Below are positions 56,855 through 64,000 of a stretch of DNA of 64,000 nucleotides, piece by piece. The notes below the pieces were generated by a model. It was not told where the DNA came from, made no database searches, and was given only the letters and a program-made list of their open reading frames with translations. The stretch is taken from contig NZ_BAYB01000012.1 of assembly GCF_000685035.1 (NCBI RefSeq), positions 1-64,000 on the forward strand. Direction: 5' to 3'. Source of the DNA: Paraburkholderia ferrariae NBRC 106233 (GTDB lineage Bacteria; Pseudomonadota; Gammaproteobacteria; Burkholderiales; Burkholderiaceae). Each line of letters opens with the position of its first letter. The first letter of the stretch is position 1. Both the position numbers and the translations under genes were made by a program.

Positions 56855-57796
56855 TTACAGTTCGTAAGTCTCGTGCTCGCCCTTGAGGGCCTGCTCGATC
56901 AGCTTGCGGTTCAGGCTCGGCGAGAGCAGTTCGACGAGCGTGTATACATAACTGCGCAGATACGCCCCCTGCTTGAGCGCCACGCGCGTCACGTTGCTGC
57001 CGAACAGGTGTCCCACGGGCACGGCGCGCAGGTGGCGGTCGCGCTCGGCGTTGAAGGCGATGTCGGCCATGATGCCCACGCCCATGCCCAGTTCCACGTA
57101 GGTCTTGATGACGTCGGCGTCGATCGCTTCCAGCACGATGTCGGGCGAGAGGCCGCGCAGGCGGAACGCATCGTTGATCTTGGTGCGGCCCGCGAAGGCG
57201 TTGTCGTAGGTGATCAGCGGATATTGGGCCAGATCGTCGAGCGAGAGCGGCTTGCGCTCCAGCAGCGGGTTGTCGGGCAGCATCACCGCCACGTGGTGCC
57301 AGGTGAAGCAGGGCAGCGACACGAGCTCCTTGTAGCCCGAGATCGCCTCGGTGGCGATGCAGAGGTCGGCCTGGTCGTGGAGCACCATTTCCGCCACCTG
57401 GGTGGGGCTGCCCTGCAGGATGGAGAGGTGCACCTTGGGAAAGCGCCGCTTGAACTCGGCGATGGCGGCCGGCAGCGAGTAGCGCGCCTGGGTGTGGGTG
57501 GCCGCGATGACCAGGTTGCCCTGATCCTGGGCCGCATAGTCCTTACCCACGCGCTTGAGGCTTTCCACTTCCTGGAGAATGCGTTCCACCGAGGCGAGGA
57601 TGATGCGCCCTGGCTCCGTGAGCGAGCGCACGCGCTTGCCGTGGCGCGTAAAGATTTCGACCCCAAGCTCGTCCTCCAGCTCGATGATCGCCTTCGAAAC
57701 GCCGGGCTGGCTCGTATACAGGGCCTTGGCGGCTTCCGTGAGGTTGAAATTCTGCCGCACGGCCTCGCGCACGAACCGGAACTGGTGCAGGTTCAT
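56855..57796 (-). CDS. cysB: CysB-like LysR-type transcriptional regulator
   Basis: 313-residue LysR regulator. The N-terminal MNLHQFRFVREAVRQNFNLT followed by KALYTSQPGVSKAIIELEDE (wing-helix, about 18-50) is the CysB/Cbl subgroup signature; the effector domain starts near 93 (LVIAATHTQARYSLP). It is divergent from cysI across a 236-base AT-rich gap, the usual layout for a CysB-type activator of sulfate assimilation in Burkholderia. Distinction from SsuR/Cbl-type paralogues is by context. Confidence 0.87.
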   Translation of the reverse strand: MNLHQFRFVREAVRQNFNLTEAAKALYTSQPGVSKAIIELEDELGVEIFTRHGKRVRSLTEPGRIILASVERILQEVESLKRVGKDYAAQDQGNLVIAATHTQARYSLPAAIAEFKRRFPKVHLSILQGSPTQVAEMVLHDQADLCIATEAISGYKELVSLPCFTWHHVAVMLPDNPLLERKPLSLDDLAQYPLITYDNAFAGRTKINDAFRLRGLSPDIVLEAIDADVIKTYVELGMGVGIMADIAFNAERDRHLRAVPVGHLFGSNVTRVALKQGAYLRSYVYTLVELLSPSLNRKLIEQALKGEHETYEL

Positions 57797-58032
57797 CGAT
57801 ACCCCTTATAACCTGGTTGCATATCAACCTGATTTTTTGGTCGTTTGAAATATAAGGCGAGTTTATTACCATTTCCCCAACTTTTCCAATATGGATATCT
57901 GTTTTGGTCATTAGCAAATGACAGGCGCCGTCAGGCGGCCGGCCATGAGCGGGATCGAGGCAGAGCGAAGTCGAAGTCGGAGAACGCGGCGTAACCGGAA
58001 CGCCGCGATTGATACAACCCTGGGGTCCCCGA
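57797..58032. promoter_or_regulatory. Divergent cysB-cysI control region
   Basis: AT-rich 236-base gap. It holds an inverted repeat GGTTG-CATAT-CAACC (57816-57830) close to the cysB start and several T/A tracts, as expected for CysB binding. TTGAAA and TACCAT, 16 bases apart, may be a promoter towards cysI. No riboswitch-like structure was seen. Confidence 0.45.
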
Positions 58033-59712
58033 ATGTACCAATACGATCAGTACGACCAGACCATCGTCGACGAGCGCGTTGCGCAGTACCGCGACCAGGT
58101 CCGCCGGCGCCTCTCGGGCGAATTGAGCGAAGAAGAGTTCCGCCCGCTGCGCCTGCAGAACGGCCTGTACATGCAGCGCCACGCCTACATGCACCGCATC
58201 GCGATTCCTTACGGCAACCTGCGCAGCGACCAGCTTCGCATGCTCGGCCACATCGCGCGCGTGCACGACCGCGGCTACGGCCACTTCTCCACGCGCTCGA
58301 ACATCCAGTACAACTGGATCCAGCTCGAAGAAACGCCCGAGATCCTCGAAAAGCTCGCCTCGGTCCAGATGCACGGCATCCAGACCTCGGGCAACTGCAT
58401 CCGCAACATCACGGCCGACCAGTTCGCGGGCGTGGCGCCCGACGAAGTCGTCGATCCGCGTCCGTGGGCCGAGATCATGCGCCAGTGGTCCACGTTCCAC
58501 CCCGAATTCGCCTGGCTGCCGCGCAAGTTCAAGATCGCCGTGTCCGGGTCGAAGGAAGACCGCGCTGCGGTGCAGATCCACGACCTGGGCGTCTACCTCG
58601 ACCGCAACGCGCAAGGCGAAATCGTCGCGAGCATTCTCGCGGGCGGCGGCCTCGGCCGGACCCCGATCGTCGGCGCCATCATCAAGCGCGATCTGCCCTG
58701 GCAGCATCTCCTGACCTACTGCGAAGCCGTGCTGCGCGTGTACAACCGCTACGGCCGCCGCGACAACCTGTACAAGGCGCGCATCAAGATTCTCGTGAAG
58801 GCGCTCTCGCCCGGGAAGTTCGCGCAGCAGGTGGAAGAGGAGTGGCAGCACCTGAAGGACGGCCCCTCCACGCTCACGCAGGCCGAAGTGGACCGCGTCG
58901 CGCAGTACTTCGCTCCGCCCGCGTACGACAAGCTGCCCGATACGGACGCCTCGTACGAGAAGCATCTGCTGGAGAACCGCGCGTTCGCGCGCTGGGTCGA
59001 GCGCAACGTGCGCCCGCACCGCGTGTCGGGCTATGCGTCGGTCACGCTCTCGCTCAAGCCGCACGGCATCGCCCCCGGCGACGCCACCGACAAGCAGATG
59101 GAAGCCGTGGCCGACTGGGCGGACGCCTACTCGTTCGGCCAGATCCGCGTGTCGCACGAGCAGAACCTGATCCTTGCCGACGTGAAGAAGCGCGATCTTT
59201 TCGCACTCTGGGAAAAGGCCAGGGCCGAAGGCTTCGCAACGGCGAACATCGGCCTCCTGACCGACATCATCGCGTGCCCGGGCGGCGACTTCTGCTCGCT
59301 CGCGAATGCGAAGTCGATCCCCATTGCGCTCGCGATCCAGGAGCGCTTCAACGACCTCGACTACGTCTACGACCTGGGCGACATCTCGTTCAACATCTCG
59401 GGCTGCATGAATTCGTGCGGTCATCACCACGTCGGCAACATCGGCGTGCTGGGCGTGGACAAGGACGGTTCCGAGTGGTATCAGGTCTCGCTCGGCGGCG
59501 AGCAGGGCACGGGCGCCAACGGCGCACGCCTTGGCCGCGTGATCGGCCCGTCGTTCTCGGCCGATGAAATGCCGGACGTCGTGCAGAAGGTGATCGACAC
59601 CTTCGTCGAACAGCGCATCGACGGCGAGCGCTTCATCGACACCTACGACCGCGTCGGCATCGCGCCTTTCAAGGAGCGCGTGTACGCATCGCGCCAGCCG
59701 GCCCACGCCTGA
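58033..59712 (+). CDS. cysI: Assimilatory nitrite/sulfite reductase, hemoprotein
   Basis: 559-residue siroheme and [4Fe-4S] enzyme reducing sulfite to sulfide. The cluster cysteines are complete: ACPGGDFCS near 418 (C-x5-C) and SGCMNSCGHHH near 460 (C-x3-C). FSTRSNIQYNWIQLEETPEI near 90 and SGNCIRNITAD near 120 are family features. No CysJ flavoprotein gene follows, so electrons probably come from ferredoxin or a separate reductase. Start is the ATG at 58033, eight codons inside a longer open frame. The nearby cobA gene makes the siroheme precursor. Confidence 0.95.
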   Translation: MYQYDQYDQTIVDERVAQYRDQVRRRLSGELSEEEFRPLRLQNGLYMQRHAYMHRIAIPYGNLRSDQLRMLGHIARVHDRGYGHFSTRSNIQYNWIQLEETPEILEKLASVQMHGIQTSGNCIRNITADQFAGVAPDEVVDPRPWAEIMRQWSTFHPEFAWLPRKFKIAVSGSKEDRAAVQIHDLGVYLDRNAQGEIVASILAGGGLGRTPIVGAIIKRDLPWQHLLTYCEAVLRVYNRYGRRDNLYKARIKILVKALSPGKFAQQVEEEWQHLKDGPSTLTQAEVDRVAQYFAPPAYDKLPDTDASYEKHLLENRAFARWVERNVRPHRVSGYASVTLSLKPHGIAPGDATDKQMEAVADWADAYSFGQIRVSHEQNLILADVKKRDLFALWEKARAEGFATANIGLLTDIIACPGGDFCSLANAKSIPIALAIQERFNDLDYVYDLGDISFNISGCMNSCGHHHVGNIGVLGVDKDGSEWYQVSLGGEQGTGANGARLGRVIGPSFSADEMPDVVQKVIDTFVEQRIDGERFIDTYDRVGIAPFKERVYASRQPAHA

Positions 59713-59734
59713 ACCGCAACGAGGATTTTGTTTC

Positions 59735-60268
59735 ATGACCCAGATCATCAAGAACCGCGCGGTCGTCGAGGACAACTGGACCGTGGTGCGCGCGGGCGAA
59801 GACGGCGCGCTGCCCGACGTGGCCGCGCTGCCCGCAGGCAAGGTCGTCGTGCCGCTCGCCCTGTGGCAGGTCGGGCGCGAGGCGCTCCTCGCCGCGAAGT
59901 CGCGCGACGAACTCGGCGTGTGGCTCGCACCCGACAGCGAACCGGCCGATCTCGCGGCGGACTTCGGCCGCGTCGCGCTCATCGCCGTCGATTTCCCGGT
60001 GTTTCGCGACGGCCGCGGCTATTCCACGGCCCGCCTGCTGCGCGAGCGCTATGGCTACAAGGGCGAGCTGCGCGCGATTGGCGACGTGCTGCGCGACCAG
60101 TTGCTCTACCTCGAGCGCTGCGGCTTCGACGCGTACGCGGTGCGTGCGGACAAGGACATTCACGACGCGCTCAAGGCGTTCGGCGAATTCACGGTGAAGT
60201 ACCAGGGCGCGTACGACGAGCCCGCGCCGCTGTTCCGCCGCCGCGCCGCGCAGGGTGCGGCAGCATGA
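59735..60268 (+). CDS. DUF934 family protein of the cys operon
   Basis: 177-residue cytoplasmic protein, conserved between cysI and cysH in many beta- and gamma-proteobacteria. It has no cysteine cluster: only one Cys (RCGFDAYAV near 129). FPVFRDGRGYSTARLLRERY near 87 is the family core. Its function is not established; a role in delivering electrons to, or assembling, the sulfite reductase has been thought likely from gene order. It starts 22 bases after cysI, and its stop overlaps the cysH start. Confidence 0.88.
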   Translation: MTQIIKNRAVVEDNWTVVRAGEDGALPDVAALPAGKVVVPLALWQVGREALLAAKSRDELGVWLAPDSEPADLAADFGRVALIAVDFPVFRDGRGYSTARLLRERYGYKGELRAIGDVLRDQLLYLERCGFDAYAVRADKDIHDALKAFGEFTVKYQGAYDEPAPLFRRRAAQGAAA

Positions 60269-61044
60269 GCACCGCCGGCGCTGGGGTGGGCACTGAGGTG
60301 GGCGCTGAACTGCAGGCGAAGGTCGAGCGGCTGAATGTGCTGCTCGACTCCATCGCCGCGCGCCACGCCAGCGTGAAGTTTGCGAGCAGCCTCGCGGCCG
60401 AGGACATGCTGCTCACGCACGCGATCCTCTCGCGCGGCGTGAAGATCGGCGTCTTCTCGCTGAACACGGGGCGCCTGCATGCGGAAACGCTCGGCATGAT
60501 CGACCGCGTGCGCGAGCGCTACGGCTACGAGATCGAGCAGTTCCACCCGCGCGAGGATGCGGTGGGTGAATACGTGGCCCAGCATGGCCTGAACGCGTTC
60601 TACGAGAGCGTGGATCTGCGCAAGCGCTGCTGCGAAATCCGCAAGGTCGAGCCGCTGAACCGCGCGCTCTCGGAGGTTTCCGCCTGGGTGACGGGCCAGC
60701 GCCGCGAGCAGTCGGTCACGCGCGCGGAACTGCACGAGGAAGAGCAGGACGGCGCGCGCAACATCGCCAAGTTCAACCCGCTCGCGGACTGGAGCGAGGC
60801 CGAGGTCTGGGATTATCTGCGCGCCTTCGACGTGCCCGTGAATCCGCTGCATGCGCGCGGCTACCCGAGCATCGGCTGCGAGCCCTGTACGCGCGCGATC
60901 CGCCCCGGCGAGGACAGCCGCGCGGGCCGCTGGTGGTGGGAGTCGCGCGACACGAAGGAGTGCGGCCTGCATATCGGCCCCGCCGCCAGTGCCCTCCCGG
61001 CCATTCCGGTCGCCATCGTGCCGGTCGCGGAGCGCGCAAGCTAA
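60265..61044 (+). CDS. cysH: Assimilatory APS reductase (CysH family)
   Basis: 259-residue thioredoxin-dependent reductase. It has all cysteines of the [4Fe-4S] APS-reducing type: Cys122-Cys123 in KRCCEIRK and Cys205/Cys208 in GCEPCTRA, plus the catalytic Cys233 in KECGLH. PAPS-specific CysH lacks the four cluster cysteines. So sulfate is reduced at the APS level here, without PAPS. ATGA overlap with the DUF934 gene. The first 15 residues are a variable Gly/Ala stretch. Confidence 0.94.
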   Translation: MSTAGAGVGTEVGAELQAKVERLNVLLDSIAARHASVKFASSLAAEDMLLTHAILSRGVKIGVFSLNTGRLHAETLGMIDRVRERYGYEIEQFHPREDAVGEYVAQHGLNAFYESVDLRKRCCEIRKVEPLNRALSEVSAWVTGQRREQSVTRAELHEEEQDGARNIAKFNPLADWSEAEVWDYLRAFDVPVNPLHARGYPSIGCEPCTRAIRPGEDSRAGRWWWESRDTKECGLHIGPAASALPAIPVAIVPVAERAS

Positions 61045-61149
61045 AATTGAAAGCCGGCGTGCGGGCCTGGCCCGCCGCCCTCGTAGAGCAAGCCAGTCAC
61101 GCTGCCCGGCTACGGGCCTCGGCAGCGGGAATCAACGAAGGATCTCACC

Positions 61150-62112
61150 ATGAGCACGACGCTCGAACCGACTGTGAACGCGCCGCTAAACGTCACCGCG
61201 AACCGTATGGACCACCTCGACTGGCTCGAAGCCGAGTCGATCCACATCCTGCGCGAACTCGTTGCCGAATGCAGCAAGCCCGCGCTGCTGTTCTCGGGCG
61301 GCAAGGACTCGGTGGTCGTGCTCGCGCTCGCCCTCAAGGCGTTCGGCCTCGGCGCGAACCGCAAGACCTCGCTGCCGTTCCCGCTCGTGCACATCGACAC
61401 GGGCCACAACTACGACGAAGTGATCGACTTCCGCGATCGCCGCGCGGCGGAGATCGGCGCCGAACTCGTGGTCGGCCACGTCGAAGACTCGATCAAGCGC
61501 GGCACCGTGCGCCTGCGCCGCGAAACCGATTCGCGCAACGCCGCGCAGGCGGTCACGCTGCTCGAAACCATCGCGCAATACGGCTACACGGCCATGATCG
61601 GCGGCGCGCGCCGCGACGAAGAGAAGGCCCGCGCGAAGGAGCGCATCTTCTCGTTTCGCGACGAATTCGGCCAGTGGGACCCGAAGGCCCAGCGCCCGGA
61701 ACTCTGGAGCCTGTACAACGCGCGCCTGCACAACGGCGAACACCTGCGCGTGTTCCCCATCTCGAACTGGACCGAACTCGACGTGTGGCAATACATCGAG
61801 CGCGAAAAGCTCGAACTGCCGTCGATCTACTATGCGCACCAGCGCGAGATCGTGCGCCGCAACGGCCTGCTCGTGCCGGTCACGCCGCTCACGCCGATGA
61901 AGGAAGGCGAGACGAGCGAATCGGCGCTCGTGCGCTTTCGCACGGTGGGCGACATCAGCTGCACGTGCCCGGTGGAAAGCGATGCCGACACGGTCGAGAA
62001 GATCATCGCCGAAACGGCCGTGACCGAAATCACGGAACGCGGCGCGACGCGCATGGACGACCAGACGTCGGAAGCCGCGATGGAACAGCGCAAGAAGCAG
62101 GGTTATTTCTAA
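61150..62112 (+). CDS. cysD: Sulfate adenylyltransferase subunit 2
   Basis: 320-residue N-type ATP pyrophosphatase that makes APS from ATP and sulfate with CysN. The PP-loop SGGKDS is at residues 49-54, and GGARRDEEKARAKERIFSFR near 156 is a family feature. It follows cysH after 105 bases and is followed by cysN after 25. Confidence 0.97.
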   Translation: MSTTLEPTVNAPLNVTANRMDHLDWLEAESIHILRELVAECSKPALLFSGGKDSVVVLALALKAFGLGANRKTSLPFPLVHIDTGHNYDEVIDFRDRRAAEIGAELVVGHVEDSIKRGTVRLRRETDSRNAAQAVTLLETIAQYGYTAMIGGARRDEEKARAKERIFSFRDEFGQWDPKAQRPELWSLYNARLHNGEHLRVFPISNWTELDVWQYIEREKLELPSIYYAHQREIVRRNGLLVPVTPLTPMKEGETSESALVRFRTVGDISCTCPVESDADTVEKIIAETAVTEITERGATRMDDQTSEAAMEQRKKQGYF

Positions 62113-62137
62113 AGAGCACGCAGAGGAACGTTTCGAC

Positions 62138-63466
62138 ATGAGCCGCATTGAGCAACCCGCGCATCAACCTGAAGACCTCGGCGTGCTGCGCTTCATCACG
62201 GCAGGCAGCGTGGACGACGGCAAGAGCACGCTGATCGGCCGCCTGCTGTACGACAGCAAGGCGGTTTTGAGCGACCAGCTCTCGGCGCTGTCGCGCGCGA
62301 AGAACAAGCGCACGGTGGGCGACGAGATCGACCTGTCGCTCCTGACCGACGGCCTCGAAGCCGAGCGCGAGCAGGGCATCACGATCGACGTGGCGTACCG
62401 CTATTTCGCCACGGCAAAGCGCAAGTTCATCATCGCCGACACGCCGGGCCACGAGCAGTACACGCGCAACATGGTGACGGGCGCTTCGACCGCGCACGCC
62501 GCGATCATCCTGATCGACGCCACCCGCGTGACGGTGGAAAACGGCGAGACGCAACTGCTGCCGCAAACCAAGCGCCACAGCGCGATCGTCAAGCTGCTCG
62601 GCCTGCAGCACGTGATCGTCGCGATCAACAAGATGGACCTCGTGGAGTACAGCGAAGCGACCTTCGACCTGATCCGCGACGCCTATGTCGCGCTCGCGCG
62701 CCAGCTCGGCCTCGAAGACGTGCGTTTCGTGCCGGTTTCGGCGCTCAAGGGCGACAACATCGTGAGCGCGAGCGAGCGCATGCCGTGGTATGCGGACGCG
62801 CCGCTGCTGGACGTGCTGGAATCGCTGCCGGTCGAGCAGGCCACGGGCGAAGCGCTGCGCTTTCCGGTGCAGTGGGTCGCACGCCAGGACGGTTCGAGCG
62901 CCGACGACTTCCGCGGCTATATGGGCCGTGTCGAGGCGGGTGAAGTGAAGCTCGGCGACGCCGTCACGGTGCTGCCGGCCGGCCGCGAGGCGACGGTGGC
63001 CGAGATTATCGCGCCGGTGCCGGGCGGCACGGCGCAGGTCGATCGCGCGTTCGCGGGTCAGACCGTCACGATCCGCCTCGCGCAGGACGTGGACGTGTCG
63101 CGCGGCGACACCTTCGTGCCGGCCGCGGACACCACGCAGCCCGCGAAGAAGCTCGAAGCCGACCTCTGCTGGTTCGACGAAGAGCCGCTCTCGACGCAGC
63201 GCAAGTACCTGCTCAAGCAGACCACGAGCACGGTGTTCGCGAAGATCGGCGCGGTCAGGCAGGTGCTGGACGTGCACACGCTCTCGCACGCGACCGACCG
63301 CCACGACCTCGCGATGAACGACATCGGCCGCGTGGCGCTTACGCTGCAAAAGCCGCTCGTCGCGGACCTGTATGATGTCCACCCGGGCACCGGCGCGTTC
63401 GTTCTCATCGACGAAGCCACCCACCACACGGTGGCGGCGGGCATGATCCGCGCGGTTTCGGCCTGA
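62138..63466 (+). CDS. cysN: Sulfate adenylyltransferase subunit 1 (GTPase)
   Basis: 442-residue GTPase, EF-Tu-like, that couples GTP hydrolysis to APS synthesis. G1 GSVDDGKST near 23-31, G3 DTPGHEQYTRNM near 105, and G4 NKMDL near 165 are intact. It ends after the beta-barrel domains with no APS kinase domain, unlike CysNC fusions of about 630 residues. The kinase CysC is encoded separately about 58 kb away. Confidence 0.96.
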   Translation: MSRIEQPAHQPEDLGVLRFITAGSVDDGKSTLIGRLLYDSKAVLSDQLSALSRAKNKRTVGDEIDLSLLTDGLEAEREQGITIDVAYRYFATAKRKFIIADTPGHEQYTRNMVTGASTAHAAIILIDATRVTVENGETQLLPQTKRHSAIVKLLGLQHVIVAINKMDLVEYSEATFDLIRDAYVALARQLGLEDVRFVPVSALKGDNIVSASERMPWYADAPLLDVLESLPVEQATGEALRFPVQWVARQDGSSADDFRGYMGRVEAGEVKLGDAVTVLPAGREATVAEIIAPVPGGTAQVDRAFAGQTVTIRLAQDVDVSRGDTFVPAADTTQPAKKLEADLCWFDEEPLSTQRKYLLKQTTSTVFAKIGAVRQVLDVHTLSHATDRHDLAMNDIGRVALTLQKPLVADLYDVHPGTGAFVLIDEATHHTVAAGMIRAVSA

Positions 63467-63534
63467 AGCCGGAGCAAAGCGGAAGCGGCCGCGGCCCGCA
63501 CTTGCGGCGGGCGCGGCCAGCGGAGCAAGGAAAC

Positions 63535-64000
63535 ATGGGCAAGGTATATCTGATCGGCGCGGGGCCAGGCGCGGCGGACCTCATTACGGTGCGCGGCGCG
63601 CGCCTGCTCGGCGCGGCCGACGTGGTGCTGCACGACGCGCTCGTCGAGCCGGCCATGCTCGACTACGCGCCGAAGCATGCGAAGTTCATTGCGGTGGGCA
63701 AGCGTTGCGGGCAGCGCTCGACGGCGCAGCACTTCATCAACAAGCAGCTTGTCGATGCGGCGCGCGAGCACGAGGTGGTCGTGCGCCTGAAGGGCGGCGA
63801 CCCGATGCTGTTCGGACGCGCCGACGAAGAGATGCGCGCGCTCGAAGCGGCGGGTATCGAGTACGAGGTCGTGCCGGGCATCACGGCAGCGCTCGCCAGT
63901 GCGGCCACGCTGCGCCGCTCGCTGACGCTGCGCGGGGTGGCACGCAGCGTCGCACTTGCCACGCATTCGCGCGCGGCCGATTCGGCGGAAATTCGCGAGC
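63535..64000 (+). CDS. cobA: Uroporphyrinogen-III C-methyltransferase (partial, runs off the window)
   Basis: The first 155 codons of a SUMT-family SAM methyltransferase making precorrin-2, precursor of the siroheme in CysI. Visible motifs: VYLIGAGPGAADLITVRG at residues 4-21, RLKGGDPMLFGRADEE near 84 and VVPGITAALASAATL near 113. AAGGAAAC precedes the ATG. The window ends inside the gene, so it cannot be said whether it is single-domain CobA or a CysG fusion; the N-terminal SUMT domain argues for CobA. Confidence 0.93.
   Translation, partial: MGKVYLIGAGPGAADLITVRGARLLGAADVVLHDALVEPAMLDYAPKHAKFIAVGKRCGQRSTAQHFINKQLVDAAREHEVVVRLKGGDPMLFGRADEEMRALEAAGIEYEVVPGITAALASAATLRRSLTLRGVARSVALATHSRAADSAEIRE

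Overview
The window is high-GC DNA, densely coded on both strands, from the chromosome of a Burkholderia sensu lato bacterium (Paraburkholderia, Caballeronia, Burkholderia or Trinickia type). This rests on gene content and order: waaC / Kdo 3-hydroxylase / waaA next to a urease cluster, a Tad pilus locus with a short lipoprotein gene, and a cysB-like gene divergent from cysI-DUF934-cysH-cysD-cysN-cobA. I see no tRNA, rRNA, CRISPR array, insertion sequence or prophage gene.

Region 1 (1-12.5 kb) is a surface polysaccharide (O-antigen or capsule) cluster. The + strand carries a GT2 glycosyltransferase, an NAD-dependent epimerase, a WecA/WbpL-like glycosyl-1-phosphate transferase and a WbpM/CapD-like dehydratase. 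The - strand carries an APS kinase (CysC), GalE, a GT4 transferase, a second GT2 and a Wzx-like flippase. A ManB/AlgC-type mutase ends the block with a clear terminator. A decayed CsgG-like fragment lies near 8.2-8.6 kb.

Region 2 (12.6-17.9 kb) is a compact lipid-linked glycosyl-transfer module: a GtrA-like membrane protein, a GtrB-like polyprenyl-phosphate glycosyltransferase and three diverged GT87 (DUF2029) integral membrane glycosyltransferases. After about 1 kb of apparently gene-free, lower-GC DNA comes Region 3 (18.96-30.3 kb), a full Tad/Flp pilus operon: flp (56 aa), prepilin peptidase, cpaB, secretin cpaC, lipoprotein, cpaE/tadZ, cpaF/tadA, tadB, tadC, two TadE-type proteins and tadG.

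Region 4 (30.4-34.0 kb) holds LPS inner-core genes: waaC, Kdo 3-hydroxylase and waaA. Region 5 (34.1-46.5 kb) is a - strand urea uptake and hydrolysis regulon: urtABCDE, then ureDABCEFG. Two textbook sigma-54 promoters, upstream of urtA and upstream of ureA, the latter with two NtrC-like sites, point to nitrogen-limitation control. A 549-bp long inverted repeat separates the urt and ure blocks. Region 6 (46.9-48.0 kb) is a rhodanese and a Pcm-like methyltransferase.

Region 7 (48.2-55.5 kb) is a LacI-regulated carbohydrate operon: regulator, ribose-type ABC transporter, TIM-barrel isomerase/epimerase and Gfo/Idh/MocA dehydrogenase. A perfect palindromic operator precedes it; the substrate is unknown. 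An orphan amino-acid-type binding protein follows on the - strand. Region 8 (56.9-64 kb) is sulfate assimilation: a cysB-like regulator divergent from cysI, DUF934, an APS-type cysH, cysD, cysN and cobA (cut by the window end). Because CysH has the cysteines of an APS reductase and CysN lacks a kinase domain, the separate CysC in Region 1 may serve polysaccharide sulfation rather than cysteine synthesis.
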